Shown piece after piece: positions 16,614 through 26,159 of a DNA stretch of 64,000 nt. The translations under genes were made by a program, and so were the position numbers. The stretch spans positions 62,001 to 126,000 of the forward strand of contig JAEWCQ010000006.1 in NCBI GenBank assembly GCA_023390555.1, given 5' to 3'. Source of the DNA: Bacillota bacterium (GTDB lineage: Bacteria; Bacillota; Clostridia; Lachnospirales; Lachnospiraceae). Below the pieces are notes generated by a model that ran no database searches, had not been told where the DNA came from, and worked only from the letters and a program-made list of their open reading frames with translations. Position 1 is the first letter of the stretch. The number at the start of each line of letters is the position of its first letter.

Positions 16614-18237
16614 GTAACGCAACGCTCCTCTCCATCTGTGTGCTGAGCTCGATTACCGTCATTCCCTTTGCTGCGACGGCATTCCGGAAGCAGTGTTGAA
16701 ATTCCTCGTAACTGCCGACTCTGTGATACCGCACACCATACAGTACCCCGACTCCCCCAAAATCCGTTCCGTGAGATGCGGTAAACAGATAATCAAAATG
16801 CCTGGCTCCTTTCTGCGGAAGATACTGAAAGATTCCGCCGCCGTCATTATTTAAAAGCACCACCACAAGATCGAGTGCATGCGTTTTTCCGATCAGAAAC
16901 CCATTCATATCATGGAAAAAAGAGAGGTCCCCGGTCAGTAAAACAGTTGGGCTTTTGTTTGCCGCGATTCCCAGTGCCGTCGAAATTGTGCCGTCTATGC
17001 CATTTGTCCCCCGATTACAGAAAATCCGAATGTTCTGTTTACCGGAACGCCAGAAATAGTCCACATCGCGGATTGCCATACTGTTTGCGACAGCCAGTAC
17101 CCCTTCTTCTGGCATCTCCTCCTGTATCAGCTGCACAATTTTCCCCTCGAACAGCTCGGTTTCCAGCCGGGCAGTTTCCAGCTTTTCACACATCTTTTGC
17201 TGGCACCTCTGCCATCCTTTCAGATAGGATGCATCGCTGTTTACCAGTCTGATACCGCTTGCGAAACTCCCTGTCTCCGCCTGTATGTACTGTGTCGTTG
17301 AAAGCGAAGGATTCCGGTATTCCGCCGCCGGATCGATCTGAAAGCAACGAGCTGTTTTATGCAGAGTGAGAAATTGCTGGAGCCGCTTCGATACCGGCGG
17401 CTGTCCGAACATAAGGATGTAATCCGGCTTTAATGTTACCCGCGCCTGTCCGTCCTTTAAAAAAGCATCATAGCTGTCAATGAGCAGTGTGCTGGCGAAG
17501 CTTCTTAGATTAGACAGCGGGTCTGCCAGCACAGGTGCCTTCAGCCGGTCTGCCAGTGCAAGAATTTCCCTCTGACAGTCGCAGGATGCGTCGGCGCCGC
17601 AGATCATAACTCCCTTTTTCCCGCAAAGGCAGGAAGCATCAAATTCCGCATGCATGGTTCCCGTCAGAAACCGGAAAGACTCCTGACTTCTGCCTTTTAC
17701 AAAATATTGCCTGTCCAGTTCCGGAACCAGCGGTTCACGCAGCGGAACATTGATCTGTACCGGGCCTTTCGGCGTTCCCTCACACTTCAGCCAGGCTTTG
17801 CGCATCACCATTCTTGGATATGTAAATGCATGCTCCGGGTCCGGCGGAGCCAATTCCTCATAATAGTTTACAAATCCGCCGAACAGCTCTGTCTGATCAA
17901 TGGTCTGCGGAGCTCCCACATTTTTACATTCCGGCGGCCGGTCCGCCGTCAGAATCAGTAACGGTACCCTCGTATACTTCGCTTCCATAACTGCCGGCAG
18001 ATAATGCGCTGCCGCGGAGCCGGAGGTGCACACCAGCGCTACCGGACGGTTCCGCTCCTTTGCGATTCCAAGTGCAAAAAAACCGGCGGCGCGCTCATCA
18101 ATATTCAGATATACGCTGTATTTATGCTCGCAAAAGAACATGGACAGTGGAGTCGAACGCGATCCCGGACTTAAGACCACTTCGCGGATTCCCAATTCAT
18201 ACAGTTCGTCTACGACTGCCGCAATATATTCATTCAT
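16591..18237 (-). CDS. menD: SEPHCHC synthase (ThDP-dependent)
   Basis: 548 residues. Typical MenD start: MNEYIAAVVDELYELGIREV, followed by SPGSRSTPLSM, the substrate and ThDP Glu/Arg region. The ThDP Mg motif is GDLSFFHDMNG with NNDGGGIF after it. It condenses isochorismate with 2-oxoglutarate. Start ATG 18237 has GGGAGGAAG upstream and follows the menF stop by 16 bases. It competes for isochorismate with any salicylate or DHB branch. Confidence 0.96.
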   Translation of the reverse strand: MNEYIAAVVDELYELGIREVVLSPGSRSTPLSMFFCEHKYSVYLNIDERAAGFFALGIAKERNRPVALVCTSGSAAAHYLPAVMEAKYTRVPLLILTADRPPECKNVGAPQTIDQTELFGGFVNYYEELAPPDPEHAFTYPRMVMRKAWLKCEGTPKGPVQINVPLREPLVPELDRQYFVKGRSQESFRFLTGTMHAEFDASCLCGKKGVMICGADASCDCQREILALADRLKAPVLADPLSNLRSFASTLLIDSYDAFLKDGQARVTLKPDYILMFGQPPVSKRLQQFLTLHKTARCFQIDPAAEYRNPSLSTTQYIQAETGSFASGIRLVNSDASYLKGWQRCQQKMCEKLETARLETELFEGKIVQLIQEEMPEEGVLAVANSMAIRDVDYFWRSGKQNIRIFCNRGTNGIDGTISTALGIAANKSPTVLLTGDLSFFHDMNGFLIGKTHALDLVVVLLNNDGGGIFQYLPQKGARHFDYLFTASHGTDFGGVGVLYGVRYHRVGSYEEFQHCFRNAVAAKGMTVIELSTQMERSVALHEKYTTP

Positions 18238-18253
18238 AGCTTCCTCCCCTCCG

Positions 18254-19399
18254 CTAAAGTGCCTCCAGTATCGTCCGTAATTTATGATCTGTTTCCTCAT
18301 ATTCATCCCTGCAGTCCGACTGCTCTATGATTCCGCATCCTGCATAGGCATATACCTTATTCTCTTCTATCAGTGCCGAGCGGATGCCAACAACAAAAAT
18401 ACCGTCTCCGTTTTTGTCGATGATTCCGATCGGGGCTGCAAACATCCCCCTGTCATGCGTTTCAAAGGTTCGAATCAGTTCCATTGCTTTTCCCTTTGGT
18501 TCTCCGCCCATGGCAGGGGTGGGATGCAGCATGCCGGCCCATTGGAGCAGGTTGAACGAGTCATTTTCTGCCGTAAGCTCTGTCTTAAGATGAAACAGAT
18601 TCTTTAATTCAAGAAGTTCTGTTTTCCCGATCTGTACCCGACCGGCAGCATTTTTCATAATTCCCGCTATCGCATCCACCACGATTTGATGTTCCCGGTT
18701 ATTCTTTTGATCTGCGAGCAGCTGTTTTCCGAGCAGCTCGTCCTGCTTTCCATTTTTTGCAATGGTTCCGGCGAGCGCATAGCTTTTTATCTGATTATGT
18801 TTTTTTGATACCAGAATCTCGGGTGTTGCTCCTAAAAAGGTCTTATCGTTTCGCTGGTATGCAAACACAAAACTGTCCCGGTTCTGCTCCAGCAGATTCT
18901 GCAGGACACTTTCGATCCGGATCTTCTGACCGCTGATAAATTCGACTTCTCTGGACAGCACAACCTTTTCGACAATTCCCCTCCTGATTTCCCGTTTGAT
19001 ATTCTCAAACATGTCCATCCAGTCCATGTAATCAGAATGGGATTTCTGCATTTCATGTTTCCTTTTTTCAATTGGAATGTCCTGTATTTTGGGCGGCTCA
19101 TCGATATAATATACACAGGCTGCACCGTCACGGAACACAAAGTAGAATTCGAAGGCGATCCACTCATTTCCCAGTCGCTGCCACTTTTCACCGGCATCCG
19201 AACCAAAAAATGGGATCATACCCAGTGTATAGGGATATTCGCCGCAGTCACCTCCTGCGGGAATTGCCGTATGACGCCTGACCCCTATGAGCAATTCCCG
19301 TTCCGCTGCATTTTGAAATAAAATTTTTTCCTCCATTTCAAATTGCTTCCAGATACCGATCGGATGTTCCAATACTATTTTTTTACATTTGTATTTCAT
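18254..19399 (-). CDS. menF: Isochorismate synthase
   Basis: 381 residues, chorismate-utilising fold in the C-terminal 260 residues. The motifs are KVVLSREVEF (general base Lys), YALAGTIAKNG, REHQIVVDAI, LHPTPAMGGEPK and GMFAAPIGIID, with YAGCGIIEQSD near the end. It turns chorismate into isochorismate. Similarity is to MenF/DhbC-type synthases; I see nothing that marks it as a salicylate synthase, though the families are close. First gene of the men run; only 52 bases separate it from the ABC transporter upstream, without a terminator. Confidence 0.93.
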   Translation of the reverse strand: MKYKCKKIVLEHPIGIWKQFEMEEKILFQNAAERELLIGVRRHTAIPAGGDCGEYPYTLGMIPFFGSDAGEKWQRLGNEWIAFEFYFVFRDGAACVYYIDEPPKIQDIPIEKRKHEMQKSHSDYMDWMDMFENIKREIRRGIVEKVVLSREVEFISGQKIRIESVLQNLLEQNRDSFVFAYQRNDKTFLGATPEILVSKKHNQIKSYALAGTIAKNGKQDELLGKQLLADQKNNREHQIVVDAIAGIMKNAAGRVQIGKTELLELKNLFHLKTELTAENDSFNLLQWAGMLHPTPAMGGEPKGKAMELIRTFETHDRGMFAAPIGIIDKNGDGIFVVGIRSALIEENKVYAYAGCGIIEQSDCRDEYEETDHKLRTILEAL

Positions 19400-19451
19400 A
19401 GCTCTCTCCCTGTTCTTCCGAAATCCTGTTTCTTGACGTTCATTGATGTTT

Positions 19452-21206
19452 CTATGCTTCGTTAATACACCAACCCTCAGCTTTCTGCCGGATTGTCACA
19501 AAATCCCGGTAAATTCCCCGCTCCTGCATTAAAGTTTCATGAGTGCCTTTTTGCACAATTCTTCCCTGATCAACGACCAGTATCTGATCTGCATGTTCAA
19601 TTGTGGCAAGACGGTGTGCAATAATAATGATTGTTTTGCCAAGCACCAGTTCACTGATTGCCTGCTGAATCAGATGCTCATTTTCCGGATCAATACTGGC
19701 CGTTGCTTCATCCAAAATGACGATCGGCGCATTCTTTAACATTGCCCTTGCAATGGAAATACGCTGTTTTTCCCCGCCGGACAGCGTGGACCCGCGCTCG
19801 CCGACCATCGTGTCATACCCATCCGGCAAAGCCATGATAAAATCATGGCAGCGTGCTTTTTTCGCCGCTTCTATAATTTCCGTTTCCGTGGCCTTTGCTT
19901 TTCCGAATGCGATATTGTTTCGGATCGTGTCGTGGAACAGATACACATTCTGAAACACCATACTGATATTCTTTAACAGGCTGTCACAGGTAAATTCCCG
20001 GACATCAAGACCGCCAATTACGACCGCACCGCTGCCGGTATCATAAAACCGGGTGACCAGACTGCAAATTGTGGATTTGCCACTGCCGGAAGGTCCGACG
20101 ATTGCAGTTGTCGTATGCTGCGGCATGTGGAAAGAGACGTCCTGTAAAATGTCTTTTTCGCCGTAGCCAAACGTCACATTTTGAAAATCAACTGAAAAAT
20201 CAGAAAGTGCCCTGTCTTTGCCCGATGCATCGATATACTCTGCTTTTTCAATCTGCTCCAGCTTATCCATAGACGTATCGATAAGTCCCAGCATATGCAC
20301 GGAATCATTCATGTTCTCCACCCCGCCGAAGATCATAAAAGCAAACATTGCAATGAGCAGAAAGATTGGAATTGTCATCGTTCCCTGAATGGCAGCAATG
20401 CCTGCGATGAAAATCAAAATGACCGATGCAATTTTTAAAACCAGCAGGTGCAGACAGTTATACGGCACAAATCCATGCATAATCTTTAGATTGATCTTTT
20501 TATGGCTTTCGCAGGCTCTTTTCCACTCTTCCATCGCAACACCTTCCTGTCCGAAGGATTTCACAATGGGCAGCCCTCTTACATATTCAAGGGCAGCATC
20601 CGTAATCCGTTCCTGGGAGCTCTGCTTTACCGGCGCGTTGATCCTGCTCTTTCTGCTGATCCCGTTCAGCGCCAACGCGGATAGCACCGCGGCAGCAAGA
20701 CTCATCAGCGCCGCGGGCGGGCATACAATGGCCAGCAGCAACAGAATCGCAAACAGATTGACATACCCGTTTACAATCGCGTCGATCAGCTTCATTCCCT
20801 GCAGCTCCAGACTTGACAGATCACCTGTAACCGCAGTCAAAATATCTCCCGTACTGTTTTTCCCGAAGTAGCCAAGTGAAACACGCTTCAGAACATCTCC
20901 GATTTTCAGGCGCTCCTGCGCTGCCACTTCATATCCGATACTCTCCTGTAACTTTGCCTTCCAGTAGGAAAAAAGAAAGCGGAGCAGAATGGACAGCAGA
21001 ATCCCGAAGAGGCAGATCCATACAATACTCCATTTCAGCGGTGTTCTTCCATTTAAATTCTCAATGACCAATCCCAGTGCCCATGCTGCTATGATGGTCG
21101 GAATCGCGGCGCACCACATGCCAAAAAAGGAGCACAAAAATCCGAGATAGAGGCGTTTTCGATATTCACCCGCCCAATCCAGCAGTCTTTTCATCGTTCG
21201 AAACAT
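19452..21206 (-). CDS. ABC half-transporter, YbtQ/IrtB-like
   Basis: 584 residues: six membrane segments in the first 310, ATPase domain after about 340 with Walker A GPSGSGKST, Q-loop FQNVYLFHD, signature LSGGEKQR, Walker B VILDEATASID and switch IAHRLAT. This exporter-fold pair is used by YbtPQ and IrtAB to import ferric siderophores, and by others to export them. Start ATG 21206 has AAGGAG upstream and overlaps the previous stop as TGATATG; the longer start lies inside the partner gene. It is placed between the siderophore AraC gene and menF. Confidence 0.85.
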   Translation of the reverse strand: MFRTMKRLLDWAGEYRKRLYLGFLCSFFGMWCAAIPTIIAAWALGLVIENLNGRTPLKWSIVWICLFGILLSILLRFLFSYWKAKLQESIGYEVAAQERLKIGDVLKRVSLGYFGKNSTGDILTAVTGDLSSLELQGMKLIDAIVNGYVNLFAILLLLAIVCPPAALMSLAAAVLSALALNGISRKSRINAPVKQSSQERITDAALEYVRGLPIVKSFGQEGVAMEEWKRACESHKKINLKIMHGFVPYNCLHLLVLKIASVILIFIAGIAAIQGTMTIPIFLLIAMFAFMIFGGVENMNDSVHMLGLIDTSMDKLEQIEKAEYIDASGKDRALSDFSVDFQNVTFGYGEKDILQDVSFHMPQHTTTAIVGPSGSGKSTICSLVTRFYDTGSGAVVIGGLDVREFTCDSLLKNISMVFQNVYLFHDTIRNNIAFGKAKATETEIIEAAKKARCHDFIMALPDGYDTMVGERGSTLSGGEKQRISIARAMLKNAPIVILDEATASIDPENEHLIQQAISELVLGKTIIIIAHRLATIEHADQILVVDQGRIVQKGTHETLMQERGIYRDFVTIRQKAEGWCINEA

Positions 21207-21207
21207 A

Positions 21208-22989
21208 TCAGCACACTCCTTCCCGGCCGCCTGAAACAGCCCAGTGTTTCGCACCTATGTGCGCTTTCCACATGGATTGGAACAGCGCGCAGCTTTCCAG
21301 TAACTCATCTTTGCTTCCCCGTCCCGCAATGGTTCCTTTTTCCAATACCAGAATTTGATCCGCATTCTGGATGGTGGACAGACGATGGGCAATCACAAGC
21401 AGTGTTTTTCCTTTCGTCAGCGCCGCAAGTGATTTCTGGATTTTATCTTCATTCTGCGGATCGGTAAAAGCAGTGGCTTCATCGAGGATTACAATCGGTG
21501 CATCTTTTAAAATTGCCCGCGCAATTGCAATTCTCTGCTTTTCTCCTCCGGAAAGTGATTTGCCCGCTTCGCCCGCCGATGTATCATAGCCATGTTCCAG
21601 CTTCCCGATGAACGAATCGCAGCAGGCTGCCCGGGCCGCAGAATAGACTTGTTCATCTGTCGCCTTTGGATTGCCAAGGCGGATGTTTTCTTTTAACGAA
21701 CAATGAAAGAGGAAATTGTCCTGCGTTACAAAGCTGACCGAGTCGGAAAGCTGTTGAAACGAAATCTCCCGGATGTCCGTTCCTCCGATTCGAATACTGC
21801 CGGACGTCACATCCCAGAAACGGTCGATCAGCTTTGCCACGGTGGACTTTCCTCCTCCGGACGGTCCCACCAGTGCGGTAAAACTTCCCGCCGGTACTTC
21901 AAATGCCAGATTGTGCAGCACATCCTCTTCGCGTTTTCCCGAATAGGAAAAGCATACATCCTCAAACTGGATACCATACGATTCCAGTTTGACAGGCTTG
22001 CCGGAATCAGAAAGAACTTCCATCTCGAGCAGCTCGCGCGCTCCGTTTACGTTATACTGCATTGACTTCATTTCATTGATAAAAGCAGTTGCTTTCATAA
22101 GTACGGGCAGCAGGCTCAGCGCAAGAACCAGACATACCGTCAGATCGACCGGGGTAATTGCGCCAAGTTTATACAGAATCAGACCGACCGGAAGCGTACC
22201 GAGAAAAGTTGTCGGCAAAATCGACATCACGAGATTCATCGATTTCCAGGAACTTTGGAACCAGTCCAGCGTAAACGCCTGAAAAGACCGGATGGCTTTT
22301 GTAAACTTCTCATAAGAACTCGTCGACTGGTTAAAGGTCTTCACCACCTCTATTCCCTCGACATACTCCACAATCACGCTGTTTACGTAATCGTTTGCCT
22401 CCATATAGGCCGCATACTTTTCATTAAACCCTTTACCGGCAGCGATCATCGGTATTGCGGCAAGCGGCAGTGTAATAAGGGAGGCAATGCCCATCCGCCA
22501 ATCGATTGCAAACAGATAACCGAAAACCAGAAGTGCCAGCACGATATTTGCGCCGAGCTCCGGTATCATATGCGCCAGCGGCCGTTCCACGCCTTCCACT
22601 TTATCCAGCATGATATTTTTGAGATGCCCGACTGCGTTACCGCCCACATTTCCCAAAGGTGCCTTCATCAGACGCTCCGCAATGGTCTGTCTCAGTTCAT
22701 ACAGAATATGGTAGGCGGCACTGTGTGAAAGTGCCGTTGATATTCCAAAAAACAGAATGGAACAAAAATAGCCCAACAGAGAAATTCCGCACCAGAACAG
22801 AAATGCCTGCGTCGTGGCTTTCTCAAAGACAAACAGCTGTACGATCCGGTACAGACACACATAAGGTACAAAACTTCCGGCAACACTGATCAGAGAACAC
22901 ACCATGGATAAGAGCATTTTCCATCTGCTTGTAGCTGCAAATGAAAGCAATATGGACATCCAGCTTTGTTTACCGCTTTTTTCTTTCAT
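21208..22989 (-). CDS. ABC half-transporter, YbtP/IrtA-like
   Basis: 593 residues: six membrane segments, then an ATPase domain with Walker A GPSGGGKST, signature LSGGEKQR, Walker B VILDEATAFTD and switch IAHRLST. It pairs with the next gene as a heterodimer. In yersiniabactin and mycobactin systems such pairs take up the ferric siderophore through the inner membrane; import or export cannot be settled from sequence. Start ATG 22989 (MKEKSGKQSW) has GAGGAAGG upstream. The promoter region in front has a strong palindrome at 23019-23041. Confidence 0.85.
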   Translation of the reverse strand: MKEKSGKQSWMSILLSFAATSRWKMLLSMVCSLISVAGSFVPYVCLYRIVQLFVFEKATTQAFLFWCGISLLGYFCSILFFGISTALSHSAAYHILYELRQTIAERLMKAPLGNVGGNAVGHLKNIMLDKVEGVERPLAHMIPELGANIVLALLVFGYLFAIDWRMGIASLITLPLAAIPMIAAGKGFNEKYAAYMEANDYVNSVIVEYVEGIEVVKTFNQSTSSYEKFTKAIRSFQAFTLDWFQSSWKSMNLVMSILPTTFLGTLPVGLILYKLGAITPVDLTVCLVLALSLLPVLMKATAFINEMKSMQYNVNGARELLEMEVLSDSGKPVKLESYGIQFEDVCFSYSGKREEDVLHNLAFEVPAGSFTALVGPSGGGKSTVAKLIDRFWDVTSGSIRIGGTDIREISFQQLSDSVSFVTQDNFLFHCSLKENIRLGNPKATDEQVYSAARAACCDSFIGKLEHGYDTSAGEAGKSLSGGEKQRIAIARAILKDAPIVILDEATAFTDPQNEDKIQKSLAALTKGKTLLVIAHRLSTIQNADQILVLEKGTIAGRGSKDELLESCALFQSMWKAHIGAKHWAVSGGREGVC

Positions 22990-23018
22990 AATGACACCTT
23001 CCTCTTTTTCTTTTTTAC

Positions 23019-23054
23019 GGACGGAAAGAATTCTTCCGTCCAAACTGCATTATA
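23019..23054 (-). promoter_or_regulatory. Promoter and 23-base palindrome before ABC pair
   Basis: -10 TATAAT on the minus strand (23054-23049) without a good -35, which suits an activator-dependent promoter. Just downstream is an inverted repeat with arms GGACGGAA / TTCCGTCC (23019-23041). It may be an operator or a leader hairpin. The adjacent AraC protein is a candidate regulator. Confidence 0.55.
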
Positions 23055-23102
23055 AAAGAAGTTTTGCTTCCCATCTTCTCCGTTGCGCCATAAATGAACC
23101 GT

Positions 23103-24065
23103 TCAGACAACGAATTTCCGATAAGCCAGCGGCGCGCTTCCCATCACATCCCGAAATGCTGTCGAAAACTTTCCGGGGCTGTCATAACCCACTTTTCCGG
23201 CAATCTCCGCGATGCTCAGATCCCGCTCCTGCCGCAGCAGATTGGCCGCATAATTCATCCGGTACACCCGCATATAGGCGAACAGAGAATTTCCATACGT
23301 GGATTTGAAGCAGTATTTCATTGTTGTCAGGGACAAATCAAACTGCGCGGACAGCTGTTCCAGCGTATAGTGCTTTTCCAGATTCTCGGTCAGCAGTTTG
23401 TGAATTGCCTTGATTTTCTCGACCTGCGTCTTATAAAAATAAGGGCGTTCCTCCTTCGTATCGGTAATCTCCAATGCATCCAGATAAAGCAGTAACTCAA
23501 ATATCTTTACCTTGAAATAATATTCTTTAATCTGTACCGGCACCGTATAGAGCTCTGAGAATATATGCTCAATACAGGGTTCCGCCGGAATGACAAACGG
23601 ATGCTGGTCATTACAGTATTTCTTCTGGATTGCATATAAATCGACCGGGAATCCCTTCATTTCCTCCGGCAGAGCTTTCGTAGCCTGTTCCATCTGAAAA
23701 ATGATGCTGATCCCATGGAAATGCTGTAGCGGAAATTCCACATGCCCCGCATGATGAATCCTGCGGTCCACCTTTAAATCCCCTGCCTTTAAAAAGGAAT
23801 ACGTCCCCGCCTCCACTTCCTGTTCCATTCGTCCTTCCCGGCAGTGATCGATACAGAGCATATCACAGTCCGGCTGAAACGCCGACTCACAGGAGAGCAT
23901 ATGAAAATCACTGCATATCACAGATACGCCGGGAAACACGTTGTAAAATGTCATCAGTCCGTCTCCCGTTGCGTCATTGATCCGATAAATCCTGCAATAC
24001 GCATCTTCCACGATGGCCGTATAATTTCCGCGGGAAAACAGGCGCTTTCCGATTTCGTTCAACAA
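23103..24065 (-). CDS. AraC-family regulator, YbtA/PchR-like
   Basis: 320 residues. The N-terminal sensor region (1 to about 210) has no clear cupin motif I can name; the last 100 residues hold two helix-turn-helix units (YTLEQLSAQFDLSLTTMKYCF and LSIAEIAGKVGYDSPGKFS...). YbtA and PchR are AraC activators that respond to their own siderophore; this gene lies between importer genes of a siderophore system, so the same role is likely. The start is TTG 24065 (or TTG 24062) behind GGAAGGAGGAAG, an unusual start codon. Only 15 bases separate it from the ECF ATPase gene. It may act on the promoter at 23049. Confidence 0.87.
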   Translation of the reverse strand: MLNEIGKRLFSRGNYTAIVEDAYCRIYRINDATGDGLMTFYNVFPGVSVICSDFHMLSCESAFQPDCDMLCIDHCREGRMEQEVEAGTYSFLKAGDLKVDRRIHHAGHVEFPLQHFHGISIIFQMEQATKALPEEMKGFPVDLYAIQKKYCNDQHPFVIPAEPCIEHIFSELYTVPVQIKEYYFKVKIFELLLYLDALEITDTKEERPYFYKTQVEKIKAIHKLLTENLEKHYTLEQLSAQFDLSLTTMKYCFKSTYGNSLFAYMRVYRMNYAANLLRQERDLSIAEIAGKVGYDSPGKFSTAFRDVMGSAPLAYRKFVV

Positions 24066-24080
24066 TCTTCCTCCTTCCTC

Positions 24081-25460
24081 TTACAGAGAGAATGTACAGG
24101 TACAGGTCGCATTTAAAAATTCCGTGTCGTGAGAAACCACAAGAATCATGTGCCCCGAATTCCCCAGTTCTTTCAAAAGTGTACTGACCTCCAGCATATG
24201 CCGATAATCCAGTCCGCTGGTCGGTTCATCGAAAATCAGAATCTTTTTATCCGAGAGGATTGCCGAAGCAACTGCCAGCCGTTGTTTCTGCCCACCGGAT
24301 AATGCCATCGGGTGTACTTCCCGGTATTCCAGTAAATCAAACCGCTTTAAGAGCCTCTCTATTTCTTCCGGATTTTTCCCGGGTGCGGAAAGCTCGCATT
24401 CATCCCAGACACTGTCCGAAAACAGCTGATGATTGACATCCTGCATGACAAGTGCACAGTTCTTCCTGCATTGTGCGGGAGACAGCATTTTCCCTTCGAG
24501 CCGGATTCGGCCCGCCTGTTTTTTCAGCAGTCCGCAGATACACTGGCAAAACGTCGTCTTTCCGATTCCGTTTTCCCCCACAATTCCCACAATTTCACCG
24601 TAATCTGCCGAAAAACTGATATTCCGCAGCACCGTCTTGTTCTTATATGCATAGGACAGCCCCTGTATGACCAGCCCGCTGCAATCAGCACTGCATCTGC
24701 CCTCCGGAAGCTCCAGAACAGCCGGCCGGATGGTGCGAAGCCCCATTCCGATACGCTCCTGTTCCATAAGCCCCAGGAACTCCTTCCGATCGAACACGCT
24801 TTCAATTTTTCCCTTTTTTAAGTACACGATACGATCCGCCAGTTCCGCCAGAAAATACAGCCGATGCTCTGAAATAATCACCGTATGCCCAAGCCGCTTC
24901 ACCTTTTTGATCTGCCTGCGCAGGACTTCGATCGCTTTTGCATCCAGATTTGCGGACGGTTCATCCAGAACAAATATTTTCGGCTGCATCGCATAGACGG
25001 AAGCAAAGGCAAGCGACTGCTTCTCACCTCCGGACATCTGAAAAATATTCCGATGCTCGAGATGCGCAATCTGGAGATCCTGCACCGTTTTAAAGATGCG
25101 TTCTTTGATTTTTTCGGGCGGAAGGCCTTCATTTTCCAGTCCGAACGAGATTTCACTATCCGAATCGAGATTGAAAAACTGTGACTTTGGATTTTGAAAA
25201 ACGGAACCGACCGCTTCGGCAAGCTCATACATCTGAGTACCGGCAACGAGATGTCCGTCGACACGCACATCTCCCTTCAGAAATTCTCCCGATACAAAAT
25301 GAGGAATCAGACCGTTGATCAGTTTTGTGACGGTTGTCTTTCCGCACCCGCTCTCCCCGCAGAGTAAGAGACATTCTCCCTGCTTCACTTTCAGATCAAT
25401 GCCCTTTAAGGCCTCCTGCTCTCCGTCATAAGAAAACTCCACCTTTTCTATTTCTACCAT
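24081..25460 (-). CDS. ECF-type ABC ATPase, two fused domains
   Basis: 459 residues with two ABC domains: first Walker A GESGCGKTT, signature MSGGEKQS, Walker B IFVLDEPSANLD; second Walker A GENGIGKTT, signature LSGGQKQR, Walker B ILIFDEPTSGLD. This is the fused EcfA1A2 form. It powers the S component and EcfT encoded next to it. Start ATG 25460 (MVEIEKVEFSY) has GGGAGG 7 bases upstream. Fused ATPases of this kind go with MptD/Trep_Strep S components. Confidence 0.88.
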   Translation of the reverse strand: MVEIEKVEFSYDGEQEALKGIDLKVKQGECLLLCGESGCGKTTVTKLINGLIPHFVSGEFLKGDVRVDGHLVAGTQMYELAEAVGSVFQNPKSQFFNLDSDSEISFGLENEGLPPEKIKERIFKTVQDLQIAHLEHRNIFQMSGGEKQSLAFASVYAMQPKIFVLDEPSANLDAKAIEVLRRQIKKVKRLGHTVIISEHRLYFLAELADRIVYLKKGKIESVFDRKEFLGLMEQERIGMGLRTIRPAVLELPEGRCSADCSGLVIQGLSYAYKNKTVLRNISFSADYGEIVGIVGENGIGKTTFCQCICGLLKKQAGRIRLEGKMLSPAQCRKNCALVMQDVNHQLFSDSVWDECELSAPGKNPEEIERLLKRFDLLEYREVHPMALSGGQKQRLAVASAILSDKKILIFDEPTSGLDYRHMLEVSTLLKELGNSGHMILVVSHDTEFLNATCTCTFSL

Positions 25461-25477
25461 GTATCTGCCTCCCATTG

Positions 25478-26158
25478 TCAGTTGATACATACCGCAGCCA
25501 GCATGCCCGCTCCCAGAAGCATGGCCGCGTAATCGCAGATACCAAACTGAAGCTGAACCATACTGGTCTTTTCTGCGGGATTTTCAATTCCTCTTGTAAC
25601 AGCCGCCGCCGACAGCTCCTCCACCGTCGTGGAGGCAGCCATCATAAACGGAACAACAAAGCATTCCACCCGAGAAGCAATTGGAACTGCCCGCAGCCTC
25701 ATCGCATTTCTGATATGCCTGATTTCTTCCACAATTGCGGGAAAGTAACGTATGGTAACCGCAATCGGTATGATCAGTTGCTGCGGCAGACGGCATTTTC
25801 TCATAGCCAGAACAATATCATGCAGCGAAGTTGTCCGTATGAGAAAGACTCCGGCCATGAGGCAGGGAAGCATCTTGTAAGTATAATTGACCGATATGGA
25901 AAACAGCATCGTAATCATCCGCGGTGCAATCGGGAAAATATAGGTATCCATAGTAACCAGCACCAGAAGAACAATCAGGAACCGAAAGACCGACCGATAG
26001 CATCCGGCAAGCAGAAGCAGGATTGCCATTGCCGCCATATAAATAAGATTCAGATGTTCTGACGCTCCCAGAAAGATCATCAGATTCGCGAGAATCAGCA
26101 GCAGTATTTTTGTTCTGGGATCAAATGATATCCGAATACACCACCCGTTTTCTTTCAT
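25478..26158 (-). CDS. ecfT: ECF transporter T component
   Basis: 226 residues, about five membrane segments, and the coupling-helix motif AAAVTRGIE (an A-x-x-x-R-G) near residue 190 that docks with the ATPases. It begins one base after the S-component stop. EcfT links the ATPase to the substrate-binding S subunit. Confidence 0.87.
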   Translation of the reverse strand: MKENGWCIRISFDPRTKILLLILANLMIFLGASEHLNLIYMAAMAILLLLAGCYRSVFRFLIVLLVLVTMDTYIFPIAPRMITMLFSISVNYTYKMLPCLMAGVFLIRTTSLHDIVLAMRKCRLPQQLIIPIAVTIRYFPAIVEEIRHIRNAMRLRAVPIASRVECFVVPFMMAASTTVEELSAAAVTRGIENPAEKTSMVQLQFGICDYAAMLLGAGMLAAVCIN

Positions 26159-26159
26159 T

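Noticed and set aside
18254..19399. MenF as a salicylate synthase (Irp9/MbtI type) dedicated to the siderophore
   Set aside because: It has MenF-type motifs and heads a complete menaquinone operon. The families are close, so it stays possible only as a shared isochorismate source.
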